60,509 bases of DNA from an uncultured Tessaracoccus sp. (GCF_943914565.1 NZ_CALUCN010000017.1:1-60509); one strand, 5' to 3'. Positions 14,351-22,675 are shown, numbered from the stretch's first letter. A program made the numbers and translations. The notes: generated by a model from the sequence alone, not told the origin.

Positions 14351-15594
14351 CGGCGCTGCCCTCGGTCGAGGGCCCCATCCACGGCACCGTGCGAGTCCCG
14401 GGCTCGAAGTCCGAGACCAACCGCGCGCTCGTGCTCGCGGCCCTCGCCGACGGGCCCAGCCGCGTCACCGGTGCGCTGCACTCGCGTGACTCGGCGCTCA
14501 TGGTCGACGCCCTGCGCGCCCTCGGCACCGAGGTCGACGTCGACGAGGCCGGCACGGTGCGCGTCCGGCCCGCGCCGGTCCGGGGCGGGGGCGACGTCGA
14601 CTGCGGCCTCGCCGGCACCGTGATGCGCTTCGTGCCACCCATGGTGCTGCTGGCCGACGGCCCCGTCGCCTTCCACGGTGACGAACACGCCAGTGCTCGG
14701 CCGATGGCCGGGCTCCTCGACGCGCTGCGTGAGCTGGGCGCCCGGGTCGACGGCGACGCCCTGCCGTTCCGCGTCACGCCCGGGGTGCCGCGCGGCGGCG
14801 AGGTCGTCGTCGACGCGAGCGGCAGCAGCCAGTTCGTCTCGGGGCTGCTGCTCGTCGGCGCCCGGCTCGACGCCGGCCTGCGCATCCGGCTGCTCGACGA
14901 GTCGCTGCCCTCCAGACCCCACGTCGCCATGACGGTGGCGATGCTGCGCGAGCACGGGGTCCGCGTCGACACCCCCGACGCACGCACCTGGGTGGTCACC
15001 CCGGGCCCCATCCGGGCGATGGACACGCGGATCGAGCCCGATCTCACCAACGCCTCGGTGTTCCTGGCCGCGGCCGCAGTCGCAGGCGGCACCGTGAGGG
15101 TACCGGGCTGGCCGCCGGTCACCACGCAGCCCGGCGCGCGGTTCCTCGACATCGCGAGCCAGATGGGGTGCGACACCAAGATCGCGTACGGCATGGCCAT
15201 GCTGCGCGGCAGCGGCGCCCTGCACTCCCCCGGCACGCTCGACCTGCACGACGCCGCGGAGCTGACCCCCGTCGTCGCGGCGCTCGCCGCCCTGGCCGAC
15301 GGGACCACGACACTCACGGGCATCGCGCACGTCCGCGGCCACGAGACCGACCGGATCGCCGCGATCGTCGCCGAGCTGCGTCGCTGCGGGATCGCGGCCG
15401 ACGAGCTGGACGACGGCCTTCGCATCACCGGCGGCACCCCGCGCCCGGCGACCCTGCGCAGCTACGCCGACCACCGCATGGTGCACCTCGCGGCGCTCAT
15501 CGCCCTCGTGACGCCCGGCACCGAGGTCGACGACCTCGAGTGCGTCTCGAAGACGATGCCCGACTTCCCCGAGCGCTGGGCGGGCATCCTGTGA
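14347..15594 (+). CDS. aroA: 3-phosphoshikimate 1-carboxyvinyltransferase (EPSP synthase)
   Basis: AroA (415 aa) joins phosphoenolpyruvate to shikimate-3-phosphate, the sixth step of the shikimate pathway to aromatic amino acids. Conserved elements: VPGSKSETNRAL (residues 18-29), the DCGLAGTVMRF substrate region, DGSSQFVSGL-like DASGSSQFVSGL, and the C-terminal RGHETDRIAAIVAELR and SYADHRMVHLAAL. The start is TTG 14347, overlapping the DoxX stop; the frame has no good alternative. Its stop overlaps the rsgA GTG by 4 nt, so DoxX-aroA-rsgA read as one unit. aroA beside rsgA is a common actinobacterial arrangement. Confidence 0.96.
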   Translation: MTALPSVEGPIHGTVRVPGSKSETNRALVLAALADGPSRVTGALHSRDSALMVDALRALGTEVDVDEAGTVRVRPAPVRGGGDVDCGLAGTVMRFVPPMVLLADGPVAFHGDEHASARPMAGLLDALRELGARVDGDALPFRVTPGVPRGGEVVVDASGSSQFVSGLLLVGARLDAGLRIRLLDESLPSRPHVAMTVAMLREHGVRVDTPDARTWVVTPGPIRAMDTRIEPDLTNASVFLAAAAVAGGTVRVPGWPPVTTQPGARFLDIASQMGCDTKIAYGMAMLRGSGALHSPGTLDLHDAAELTPVVAALAALADGTTTLTGIAHVRGHETDRIAAIVAELRRCGIAADELDDGLRITGGTPRPATLRSYADHRMVHLAALIALVTPGTEVDDLECVSKTMPDFPERWAGIL

Positions 15595-16559
15595 GCATCT
15601 ACGACGACGACCACGCGGCCTTCGAACGACCCCGCCGTCGCACCCGGCCACGCACGAAGGACCGGCCCGACTACTCCGACGCACCCGTGGCGCGCGTCGT
15701 CTCGATCGACCGGGGCCGCTACCGCTGCATGCTCGAGCGGCGCCCCGTCACCGCGGTGCGGGGCCGGCTCGTGCCGCGCAAGGGGATCCTCGTCGGCGAC
15801 GAGGTCCGCCTGGACGGTGACGTCTCCGGCAAGGAAGGCACCATGGCGCGCATCGTCGAGGTCGAACCGCGTCGCACGATGCTGCGCCGCTCCGCCGACG
15901 ACGCCGACACGTTCGAGCGCCCCATCGTCGCCAACGCGACGCAGCTCCTCGTCGTGACCGCCCTCGCGGACCCGCCGCCCCGCACGGGCATGATCGACCG
16001 GATCCTCGTCGCTGCCTACGACGCGGGCGTGCGGCCAGCGCTGTGTCTCACGAAGGCCGACCTCGCGTCACCCGACGAGCTGCGCGCCGCCTACGAGCCG
16101 CTCGACGTGCCCGTCGTCGTGATGGCCCCCGACCGGCCGCTCGACGAGCTCCGCCAGCGCCTCACCGACGAGGTCACGGTCCTCGTGGGGCACTCCGGCG
16201 TGGGCAAGTCCACGCTGGTCAACCGCCTCGTTCCGGGCGCCAACCGCGACACCGGCGCCGTGAGCGAACTCACCGGCAAGGGCCGCCACACCTCCACGTC
16301 CGCGCAGGCGATCGAGCTGCCGGGCGGCGGCTGGATCATCGACACCCCCGGGGTGCGCTCGTTCGGGATCAGCCACGTCGACCCGGCCTCGATCGCGCTC
16401 GCGTTCCCGGACCTCGCGGACGTCGTCGAGGACTGCCCGCGCGGCTGCACGCACGGCTCGCACGAGCCGGAGTGCGCGCTGGACCGAGCCGTGGCCGACG
16501 GGCGGATCCCCGCCGAGCGCCTCAGCAGTTTCCGGCGGATGGAACGCGCGTTCACCTGA
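15591..16559 (+). CDS. rsgA: Ribosome small-subunit-dependent GTPase RsgA
   Basis: RsgA (322 aa) is a circularly permuted GTPase that helps mature the 30S subunit. After a basic N-terminal tail and an OB-fold (about 33-95), the G4 motif TKAD (154-157) precedes G1 GHSGVGKS (200-207) and G3 DTPG (251-254), the hallmark of permutation. A C-terminal zinc knuckle follows: C282, C286, H288 and C295 in CPRGCTHGSHEPEC. GTG 15591 overlaps the aroA stop. The N-terminal basic region (RPRRRTRPRTKDR) is common in actinobacterial homologues. Confidence 0.95.
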   Translation: MSIYDDDHAAFERPRRRTRPRTKDRPDYSDAPVARVVSIDRGRYRCMLERRPVTAVRGRLVPRKGILVGDEVRLDGDVSGKEGTMARIVEVEPRRTMLRRSADDADTFERPIVANATQLLVVTALADPPPRTGMIDRILVAAYDAGVRPALCLTKADLASPDELRAAYEPLDVPVVVMAPDRPLDELRQRLTDEVTVLVGHSGVGKSTLVNRLVPGANRDTGAVSELTGKGRHTSTSAQAIELPGGGWIIDTPGVRSFGISHVDPASIALAFPDLADVVEDCPRGCTHGSHEPECALDRAVADGRIPAERLSSFRRMERAFT

Positions 16560-16583
16560 CCCTCGTCGGGTACGCTGCATCTC

Positions 16584-17339
16584 GTGGACAGGACCAGACT
16601 CCGCTGGACGGTGATGGTGGCCGCGGCGGTGGTCGTCGCGGTCGTACTCGCCGTCGCACTGTGGCCCCGCCAATCGACGACGACGATGCCCGCCCCCGCG
16701 CCCACCTCGGTGAGTGCGGGTCCGAGCGCGTCCCCTTCCGCATCCCCCACCCCCTCCCTCAGCCCGGCCACGTCCCCGTCGCCTGGCCCCACGGCACGCC
16801 CCTCCGCCTTGCCGCGACCGTCTGCGCGCCCCACCGACGTGCGGTCCCAGCCGTGCACCACGCCGACGGAGGCGTTCCGCCCCACGTCGTACACGCTCGA
16901 GCGCGTGGACGCCCATGAGCGCGTGATCCCCATGCACGTCCAGGGCGGCAACGTGCCCTCCCCGCCGAAGCGGGACCGCCGTTCGGCCGGGTGGTGGCAG
17001 GACGGCCCGGCCCCGGGTGCAGGCCGCGGCAAGGTCGTCCTCACGATCCACACCTACCGTCCGGGGCTGCGTCCGGCGCTCGGCAACGAGCTCTACGCCG
17101 GCGGCCACTCGGCCCTGCGTCCCGGCGACCTGCTCAAGATGCACGGTGCCGACGGGCAGATCGCCTGCTACGAGTACGTGGAGGCGCCGCGGATCAAGGT
17201 CTCCGACTACGACCCGGACTCGGGCGTGATGATCGACCGGGGCGGGCCTGCCTCGGCCGTGATCGTCATCTGCTGGGACCACCGCAACGGCAACTGGGAC
17301 TCGCGCGTGATGTTCCAGTTCCGCGCCGTCACGGGCTGA
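16584..17339 (+). CDS. Class F sortase, membrane anchored
   Basis: A 251-aa protein with an N-terminal signal anchor (MVAAAVVVAVVLAVALW, about 11-27), a Pro/Ser/Thr-rich extracellular stalk (31-85) and a sortase domain. Class F features are present: TIHTYRPG with catalytic His156, NELYAG, LRPGDLL, YDPDSGVMIDR, IVICWD with catalytic Cys230, and WDSRVMF with Arg241. Sortases cleave sorting signals and attach proteins to the cell wall; class F enzymes are widespread in actinobacteria with poorly known substrates. No LPxTG-type substrate gene is recognised nearby. The GTG start lies 24 nt after rsgA on the same strand; the gene is convergent with DUF2332. Confidence 0.88.
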   Translation: MDRTRLRWTVMVAAAVVVAVVLAVALWPRQSTTTMPAPAPTSVSAGPSASPSASPTPSLSPATSPSPGPTARPSALPRPSARPTDVRSQPCTTPTEAFRPTSYTLERVDAHERVIPMHVQGGNVPSPPKRDRRSAGWWQDGPAPGAGRGKVVLTIHTYRPGLRPALGNELYAGGHSALRPGDLLKMHGADGQIACYEYVEAPRIKVSDYDPDSGVMIDRGGPASAVIVICWDHRNGNWDSRVMFQFRAVTG

Positions 17340-17344
17340 CCCGC

Positions 17345-18292
17345 TCAGCACCAGTCCACGCGACGTCCGTGCGGCTGGCTGACGGCGAGCACAGTGCCGT
17401 CGAGGGTGACGAGGCAGTCCCGCTCCGGGACCGCGGACGGCACCCGGGCCTCGTCGACGAGGCCCCGCAGCACCCGCGGCGGCTCGAACGCCACCCAGTG
17501 CGCGCCCGAGGCCCGCACCGCCTCGACGACGGGGCGCCGCTCCGGTCGGGAGAGGTAGCCGAGCGTCATCGCGTGCGTCACGACGGGGGTCGCGCCCGGC
17601 GCCCGTCGCTGCAGCTCGTCCACGAGCGCCGGCAGGTCGCGGCCGGGGTCGCGCGTGAGGTCGAGCGGGCGGATCTCGGGCCTGTGGCGCACCACGAGCT
17701 CGACAGCTTGCACGAGGCGGCGCTCCCGGTCCTCCTCCCCCGGCCAGACCAGGGCGCGCAGCCAGCGGACGGTCTCGGGGTCCGACGCATCGAGGGGGTT
17801 GCGGTCGACACCGAGCCGGGCCGCGACCTCCGGCAGCCGGTCCGACGGCGGGGTGTCCGTCGTCTCCGCCCACTCGCGGGCGTCGAGGACGTCGGGCAGG
17901 AGCCCGATGCCGGCGGAGCTGCCGAGCTCGAGCAGCGCCAGCGGTCCCGGCAGCGACGCGAGTACCGGCGCCAGCGCGGCGAGCCGCCCGGGCTCGTTCG
18001 TCTGCGTGGGCCGGGTGCGGATCGTCGTCTCGAGCGCTGCCCAGTGCTCGTCCACCCAGCGTAGGAGCGTGTCGCCCGGCGTCGTCGGTGCGCCGTGGAA
18101 CCGCAGCGCGGCGAGGAAGCGGTTGGGCTGCCTGGCCTCGCCCGGCAGCGCGTCGAGCCTGGTGTGCAGTCGCGGCTCGTCGGCCACCCAGTGGCTCGTC
18201 GCCTCCCATCGTGGCGACGAGGGCGCGGCCTCGCCGGCGAACCACCGGTACAGCTCGTCGACGGGCGTGCGTGCGAAGAAGTGCTCGCGCAT
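17345..18292 (-). CDS. DUF2332 family protein
   Basis: A 315-aa cytoplasmic protein matching DUF2332: SPRWEATSHWVADEP near the N-terminus, ALLELGSSAGIGLLPD (a glycine-rich loop like that of SAM-binding folds, about 118-133), and the C-terminal GAHWVAFEPPRVL and LAVSQPHGRRVDW. The family is widespread in actinobacteria and some proteobacteria and has no proven activity. The loop suggests a methyltransferase-like fold, but no catalytic motif is evident. It stands alone, ending 5 nt from the convergent sortase gene and divergent from the EcsC gene. Confidence 0.8.
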   Translation of the reverse strand: MREHFFARTPVDELYRWFAGEAAPSSPRWEATSHWVADEPRLHTRLDALPGEARQPNRFLAALRFHGAPTTPGDTLLRWVDEHWAALETTIRTRPTQTNEPGRLAALAPVLASLPGPLALLELGSSAGIGLLPDVLDAREWAETTDTPPSDRLPEVAARLGVDRNPLDASDPETVRWLRALVWPGEEDRERRLVQAVELVVRHRPEIRPLDLTRDPGRDLPALVDELQRRAPGATPVVTHAMTLGYLSRPERRPVVEAVRASGAHWVAFEPPRVLRGLVDEARVPSAVPERDCLVTLDGTVLAVSQPHGRRVDWC

Positions 18293-18368
18293 GCGTGCAC
18301 GCTACCAAGCGGCGCTGCCCCTCGCGCGACCTAGAATCGAGGCGTCACCGACGAACGAAGGGGATGGC

Positions 18369-19064
18369 ATGGACGAGGAAGACACCACACCGCGCCACGA
18401 GGAGCAGACGGGCGAGGAGACGGGCACCGACGGCGGGACGGACCGCGCCGAGACGGCGGCATGGATCGAGTGGGTGCTGGACGCCGCGATCGACGGCGTC
18501 GGCCCCCTGGAGGACGCGGTGCGCACGTGCAACCGCCAGCTGGGGCTCGTTGGCCAGGATCACGAGCAGGCCATCCGCCAACTCACGACCTCCGAGATGC
18601 GGTCGGTGGGGCTGAGCGGCTTCATCTCCGGTTTCGGCGGGCTCGCGACGATGCCCCTGACCGTGCCCGCCGACGTGACGTGGCACCACGTGAAGTCGGC
18701 CCGGCTCGCGGCGTGCGTCGCCCACCTGCGCGGCTACGACCTCACCACGCCGGTGATCCGCAGCCTCGTGGCCCTCACCCTCGCGGGCGAGGACGGCCGT
18801 CGCATCGCCCGCAACCACGGCATCGAGCTGGGCTCGTTCGAGGCAGTCGGGCGCCTCCACGACTTCCCCGCCGAGGCACTGCGGGACATGCAGCGGGCCG
18901 TCGGCCTGCGCCTCCTGGCCAACGTCGGCATGAAGGGCGCCATCAACCTGGTGCGCCTCGTGCCGATCGTCGGCGGCATCGCGACGGGCGCGCTGAACAT
19001 GCTCACGCTGCGTGACATCGCCACCGCCGCCACGAGCAACTTCCCGCGCATGCAGCAGGCCTGA
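18369..19064 (+). CDS. EcsC family protein
   Basis: A 231-aa protein with a strongly acidic, disordered N-terminus (about 1-32) followed by an EcsC domain. Glycine-rich hydrophobic stretches (VGLSGFISGFGGLATMPLTVPADVTWHHVKSARL-type region, and VRLVPIVGGIATGALNML near the C-terminus) are typical and suggest membrane association. The prototype Bacillus EcsC is linked to the EcsAB ABC transporter, but no such transporter lies here, so only family membership can be stated. ATG 18369 follows a GAAGGGGATGG purine stretch. The gene ends in a hairpin shared with the antiporter gene. Confidence 0.8.
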   Translation: MDEEDTTPRHEEQTGEETGTDGGTDRAETAAWIEWVLDAAIDGVGPLEDAVRTCNRQLGLVGQDHEQAIRQLTTSEMRSVGLSGFISGFGGLATMPLTVPADVTWHHVKSARLAACVAHLRGYDLTTPVIRSLVALTLAGEDGRRIARNHGIELGSFEAVGRLHDFPAEALRDMQRAVGLRLLANVGMKGAINLVRLVPIVGGIATGALNMLTLRDIATAATSNFPRMQQA

Positions 19065-19109
19065 CCCCTCCGTTGCACGCTTCACGCGTGGGGGCGCGCA
19101 ACGGGTCAG
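19061..19109. terminator. Hairpin between EcsC and the convergent antiporter gene
   Basis: CTGACCC (19061-19067) pairs with GGGTCAG (19103-19109) and GTTGC (19072-19076) with GCAAC (19098-19102), leaving a 4-nt bulge on the left arm and a 21-nt loop. It includes the EcsC stop codon and could act for both strands. Confidence 0.5.
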
Positions 19110-19147
19110 ACACCGCTGACCGCAACGGCCACGAATCGTGTGAGGGC

Positions 19148-20764
19148 TCAGGCCTCGTCGGGCAGTGGGATGTCGGCCTGCTCCTCCTCAGGGATCTCGT
19201 CGACGAGCATCGTGGTCATGCGGTTCACGACGATGATGAGCACGCCCATCACGGCCAGCGTCGTGACGAGCCCGGCCACGACGTTGTCCGCGGCGGCCGC
19301 GACGAAGTAGCCGATCACGGAGGAGCCCGCAGCGATCATGGCGTAGGGCAGCTGTGTGCTGACGTGGGTGATGATGTTCGCCTGCGTGCCGGTGGCGGAC
19401 AGGATCGTCGTGTCCGAGATCGGCGAGATGTGGTCACCGAGCACCGCCCCGGCAAGCACCGCGCCAAGCGCGGGGATGAGCAGGTCCTGCGCGCCGAGGT
19501 TCAGCATGATCTCCCCCGCGATCGGGATGAGCAGCCCGAACGAGCCCCACGACGTGCCGGTCGAGAACGCCATGAACCCCGCCATCAGGAACATCAGCGG
19601 CAGCAGCCACGCCGGCGGCAGGTTCGCGGATGCGATGAGCTGGGCGAGGAAGGCGCCCGTGCCCAGCGTCTCGATGAGCGAGCCGAGCATCCAGGCCAGG
19701 ATGAGGATGCTGATCGCCGGCCACATCGACTTCATGCCCTCCACACAGCCGCGACCGAGTGTCCTCGCGGTGAAGTCGTCGTTGGGGCGGGTGTAGCGCA
19801 GGTAGTAGTACAGCGAGATGCCGAGCCCGATCGTGCCCCCGATCACGAGCGACTCGGCGAGTTTCGTCGATCCCAGGGCCTCGATCACGTGCCAGTTGCC
19901 GCTCACGATCCAGCCGGAGACGTACATCGAACCGATCACGCCGAGGATCAGCGCGACGAACGGCACGATCAGCGCCCGCTTCGCGCCGTCGTCGTGCACC
20001 GGGAGGTCCTCCGAGAGCTCACCGGGGATCTCGGTGCCGGCCTCGTACACGTCGGCGTGCTTGATCGCGCGGCGCTCCTCGGTACGCATCGTGCCGATGT
20101 CCAGCTGGAGCAGCACGACGGCGATCACCAGCACGAGGCTCGCGATGCCGTAGTAGTTGGCGAGTGCGGCACCCAGGAACGCGAGGAAGTCGCTGGTCTC
20201 GAGCGTCGACGCCGCGATCACCGGCGCCAGGATACCCATGATGCTCGCGCCCCACGACGAGAACGGCACCAGCACCGTCATCGGTGCCGCGGTCGAGTCG
20301 ACGATGTACGCCAGTTTCGCCCGCGAGACGTTGTGGTGGTCAGTGATGGGGCGTGAGACCTGGCCGACGGCGAGCGCGCTGAAGTAGTCGTCGATGAAGA
20401 GGGCGAAGGCCAGCAGCAGTGCCAGCACCTGCGCGCCACGTCTCGACCGGATGCGTTTCGCAGCCCACTCGGAGAAGGCCGCGCTGCCGCCCGCCATGAG
20501 CACGAGCGACGTCATGATGCCCAGCTGCAGCAGGAAGCAGATGATGAGCAGCTTGTACGGGTCGAAGGCGCCGTCGGTCCAGAACTGGGCGGCGAACGCG
20601 CGCCAGATCGCCATCAGCGAGCCCAAGGGGTTGAAGCCGGCGACGAGGAGCGCCCCGGCGACGACGCCGAGGCCGAGACTGAGTTTGACCTTGCGGGAGG
20701 CGATCGCGGTGACGATCGTCAGCAGGGGTGGGACGAGGGTGAGCCAGGGCAGTTGTTCGATCAT
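19148..20764 (-). CDS. NhaC-family Na+/H+ antiporter
   Basis: A 538-aa polytopic protein of the NhaC/ArsB superfamily that exchanges protons for Na+ (or amino acid pairs in some relatives). About a dozen hydrophobic helices are visible. Family signatures include FIDDYFSALAVGQVSRPI, STAAPMTVLVPFSSWG, AFSTGTSWGSFGLLIPIAG and AVLGDHISPISDTTILSATG, the last two being the duplicated conserved cores. ATG 20764 (MIEQLPW) is preferred over an upstream extension. A soluble acidic tail (EEEQADIPLPDEA) ends the protein. It is transcribed alone; ion specificity cannot be told by eye. Confidence 0.88.
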   Translation of the reverse strand: MIEQLPWLTLVPPLLTIVTAIASRKVKLSLGLGVVAGALLVAGFNPLGSLMAIWRAFAAQFWTDGAFDPYKLLIICFLLQLGIMTSLVLMAGGSAAFSEWAAKRIRSRRGAQVLALLLAFALFIDDYFSALAVGQVSRPITDHHNVSRAKLAYIVDSTAAPMTVLVPFSSWGASIMGILAPVIAASTLETSDFLAFLGAALANYYGIASLVLVIAVVLLQLDIGTMRTEERRAIKHADVYEAGTEIPGELSEDLPVHDDGAKRALIVPFVALILGVIGSMYVSGWIVSGNWHVIEALGSTKLAESLVIGGTIGLGISLYYYLRYTRPNDDFTARTLGRGCVEGMKSMWPAISILILAWMLGSLIETLGTGAFLAQLIASANLPPAWLLPLMFLMAGFMAFSTGTSWGSFGLLIPIAGEIMLNLGAQDLLIPALGAVLAGAVLGDHISPISDTTILSATGTQANIITHVSTQLPYAMIAAGSSVIGYFVAAAADNVVAGLVTTLAVMGVLIIVVNRMTTMLVDEIPEEEQADIPLPDEA

Positions 20765-21082
20765 GGTTGCGTGCGGGTGCCGCGACGTCCGGGCCGGGTC
20801 ACGTGGCCGGGCGCGCACACCGTCGATTCCTCACTGGTTGCCGGCAGATGCGGGACGCAAGGTTACCAGTCGGGGCCTGCTCGGGGACCGGTGCCCACGG
20901 CGCCACGACGTCAGCGCAGGTCAGCGTGTGGTCGGCTCCGCTGTCTCACGCACATGACCTCGGTGCATGGATGTGATGAGCAGGATGTGTTGGACCGATC
21001 GACGGCGTCCGCAGCACGCTTGGAAGGATCCACCGTTTGGACCACGGATGGATGGCGCCACCCCCGGGAGGATCGGACGTAC
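20765..21082. other. 318-bp intergenic space between the divergent antiporter and MFS genes
   Basis: No credible coding sequence is visible: the frames that remain open lack a ribosome binding site and have unlikely amino acid content. TTGGACC appears twice (near 20989 and 21035) upstream of the MFS gene. The space should hold both divergent promoters, but I cannot place them with confidence. Confidence 0.5.
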
Positions 21083-22312
21083 ATGTGCGACGACGAGCAA
21101 GCAGCCGCGGAGTCGACGCGGCGAGCCGGCAATCGACCAGTGCCGGCGCACGCGCAGGAGGGCGTTCCTTGGGGCCCGTTGGTCGCGTTGTCGACGGCGG
21201 GGTTCCTGGCGATCGTCACCGAGACGATCCCGGCCGGGCTGCTGCCCGAGCTCTCCGCCGGCCTCGGCGTCTCGCAGTCGGCAGCAGGGCAGCTCGTGAC
21301 GGCGTACGCATTGGGATCGGTCGTGGCGGCGATCCCGCTCGTCGCCGCCACGAGGGCCTGGAGCCGGAAGCGGGTGCTCCTGCTCGCGGTGGGGACGCTG
21401 GCGGTCTTCAACCTCCTGACGGCGATCGCGCCGTGGTACCCGGTGATCCTCGTTGCCCGGCTCGTCGCCGGCGCCGCAGCCGCGCTGGTGTGGGGCGTGC
21501 TCACGGGCTACGCGCGGGGGCTGGTGACGCCGTCCCTGCAGGGACGCGCCCTGGCGGTGACCGGCATCGGCCAGCCCGTCGCCCTGGCCGGAGGGGTGCC
21601 GCTGGGCACGTTCGCGGCGTCGGTGATGGCGTGGCGCTGGGTCTTCGTCGCGATCTCGGCGGGGGCCGTCGCCCTGGCCGTGTGGATCGCGTCCGCCGTG
21701 CCGGACGTCAAGGGAACGCCAACGCGGCACCACACACCGCTCACGCGCGTCGTGCGGCTGCGTGGGGTGGCGGTCATCCTCGGGGTGACGGCGGCGTGGA
21801 TCCTGTCCCACAACGTCCTGTACACCTACATCGCCCCGCTGCTCGACGGTTCGGCACTGCGTCTCGACATCGGGCTGGGCGCATTCGGTGTCGCGTCGAT
21901 GGCCGGGATCGCGCTGGTCGGCACGGTCATCGATCGCTGGCTCCGCCAGACCACCCTGCTGTGTCTGACGGTGATGCTCGTCGCCGACGGCGTGTGGATC
22001 AGTGGCGCCGGCGGGGTGCTGCTGCCGTTGGCCGCGGTCCTCGTCTGGGGCCTCGCCTTCGGCGGCGCTCCCGTCCTGCTGCAGACCGCGTTGGCCGACC
22101 GCGCCGGCGAACACACCGACGCGGCCCAGTCCATGTTCGTCACGGTGTTCAACCTCGCGGTCGCCGGCGGGGGTCTGCTCGGCGGGGTGCTCCTCGCCGG
22201 CGCCGGCACCACGGGCGTCGCCCTCGCCGCGGGTCTGGCACTGGTGGCGGCTCTCGCGGCGGTGACGGTGTGCCGGGTCGCGTTCCCGCGCGGGCCGCGT
22301 CACGAGGCGTGA
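21083..22312 (+). CDS. MFS transporter, drug/sugar efflux (DHA1-like) type
   Basis: A 409-aa major facilitator with about twelve hydrophobic helices. TETIPAGLLPELSAGLGVS at helix 1/loop and GQLVTAYALGSVVAAIP in helix 2 are typical of DHA1-type efflux proteins (AraJ/YdhP group). The loop 2-3 motif is SRKRVLLLAVG, and motif-C-like glycines occur in GIGQPVALAGGVPLG. The ATG at 21083 has GGGAGGA 10 nt upstream; longer in-frame extensions have no support. Substrate is unknown. It is the last gene before the duplicated tRNA-Val region, ending 25 nt from it. It might belong to the accessory segment or mark the core side of the boundary. Confidence 0.85.
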   Translation: MCDDEQAAAESTRRAGNRPVPAHAQEGVPWGPLVALSTAGFLAIVTETIPAGLLPELSAGLGVSQSAAGQLVTAYALGSVVAAIPLVAATRAWSRKRVLLLAVGTLAVFNLLTAIAPWYPVILVARLVAGAAAALVWGVLTGYARGLVTPSLQGRALAVTGIGQPVALAGGVPLGTFAASVMAWRWVFVAISAGAVALAVWIASAVPDVKGTPTRHHTPLTRVVRLRGVAVILGVTAAWILSHNVLYTYIAPLLDGSALRLDIGLGAFGVASMAGIALVGTVIDRWLRQTTLLCLTVMLVADGVWISGAGGVLLPLAAVLVWGLAFGGAPVLLQTALADRAGEHTDAAQSMFVTVFNLAVAGGGLLGGVLLAGAGTTGVALAAGLALVAALAAVTVCRVAFPRGPRHEA

Positions 22313-22335
22313 GCGCGCTCGTTCCCGCGTCGACG

Positions 22336-22452
22336 GTGGGCGCAGAGGGACTCGAACCCCAGACTCCCTGCTTGTCAGGCAGGTGCTCTGACCGACGGAG
22401 CTGTGCGCCCGGCGCGGACACTCCAGCGTCTCGCCTCCGACGGCCGCCAGCC
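22336..22452 (-). repeat. 117-bp direct repeat, left copy (degenerate tRNA-Val with its upstream region)
   Basis: Aligns without gaps to 26064-26180 with eight mismatches (about 93% identity): five within the tRNA, one in the -10 box, two further upstream. Identity ends abruptly at both edges. The two copies are in the same orientation, 3728 bp apart, and enclose the thiamine genes. Confidence 0.9.
22337..22410 (-). pseudogene. tRNA-Val(GAC)-like pseudogene, duplicate of tRNA-Val(TAC)
   Basis: The 74-nt sequence still folds as a cloverleaf (acceptor GGGCGCA/TGCGCCC, D stem GCTC/GAGC, anticodon stem CCTGC/GCAGG). Compared with the copy at 26065-26138 it carries C8 for U8 and C14 for A14, destroying the invariant tertiary pair; T17 to C; T34 to G, changing the anticodon from TAC to GAC; and G49 to T, opening the T stem at 49:65. 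Its -10 box reads TGGAGT (22420-22425) instead of TAGAGT, losing the most conserved A. CCA is not encoded. Decay is the likeliest reading, but a recoded functional tRNA cannot be excluded. Confidence 0.8.
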
Positions 22453-22469
22453 CGCGACGACACTCACAT
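22453..22469 (-). repeat. 17-nt motif shared with the region upstream of tRNA-Asn
   Basis: ATGTGAGTGTCGTCGCG on the minus strand begins exactly where the similarity to the intact tRNA-Val flank ends, and is found identically at 60455-60471 upstream of tRNA-Asn. It lies 43-59 nt upstream of the tRNA pseudogene. It may be a promoter-distal element or part of a dispersed repeat. Confidence 0.4.
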
Positions 22470-22479
22470 GCCTTTCCCC

Positions 22480-22610
22480 GGGAAGCGTGATGGCGGCGAC
22501 GCGCTGACGGTCCTGGTGAGCCACGAGCCTCGGCGTGAACGAGCCGGCCCGGTCCCGGGGCACCAGCGAGCTCGACCTTGCCCGCATCAATCTGCGCGAA
22601 CGAGGCATCC
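22480..22610 (-). pseudogene. IS256-family (Mutator-like) transposase remnant, frameshifted
   Basis: On the minus strand one frame reads GKVEL (about 22569-22585), and the adjacent frame continues with LVPRDRAGSFTPRLVA (from 22566 down), then VAAITLP. Together these match the conserved VxLxVPRDRxGSFEPxxV block that precedes the catalytic core of IS256-type transposases, but with a one-base frameshift and only about 45 residues left. No inverted repeats or DDE residues are recognisable. It lies between the tRNA pseudogene and the first TPP riboswitch, pointing to past insertion activity at the island edge. Confidence 0.5.
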
Positions 22611-22675
22611 AGCTGCCCAGCGGGGGCCGTACGTGTCGTCGTCTCGATGATTCTGAGAGGGTGCGTTAGGGTGGT

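Noticed and set aside
20767..20976. 69-codon plus-strand frame between the antiporter and MFS genes
   Set aside because: No ribosome binding site, no family resemblance, and Arg/Gly/Ala-rich content expected of random high-GC DNA.
22337..22410. Functional tRNA-Val(GAC)
   Set aside because: The cloverleaf stems remain, but loss of U8 and A14, the 49:65 mismatch and the -10 change point to a pseudogene; kept as such with caution.
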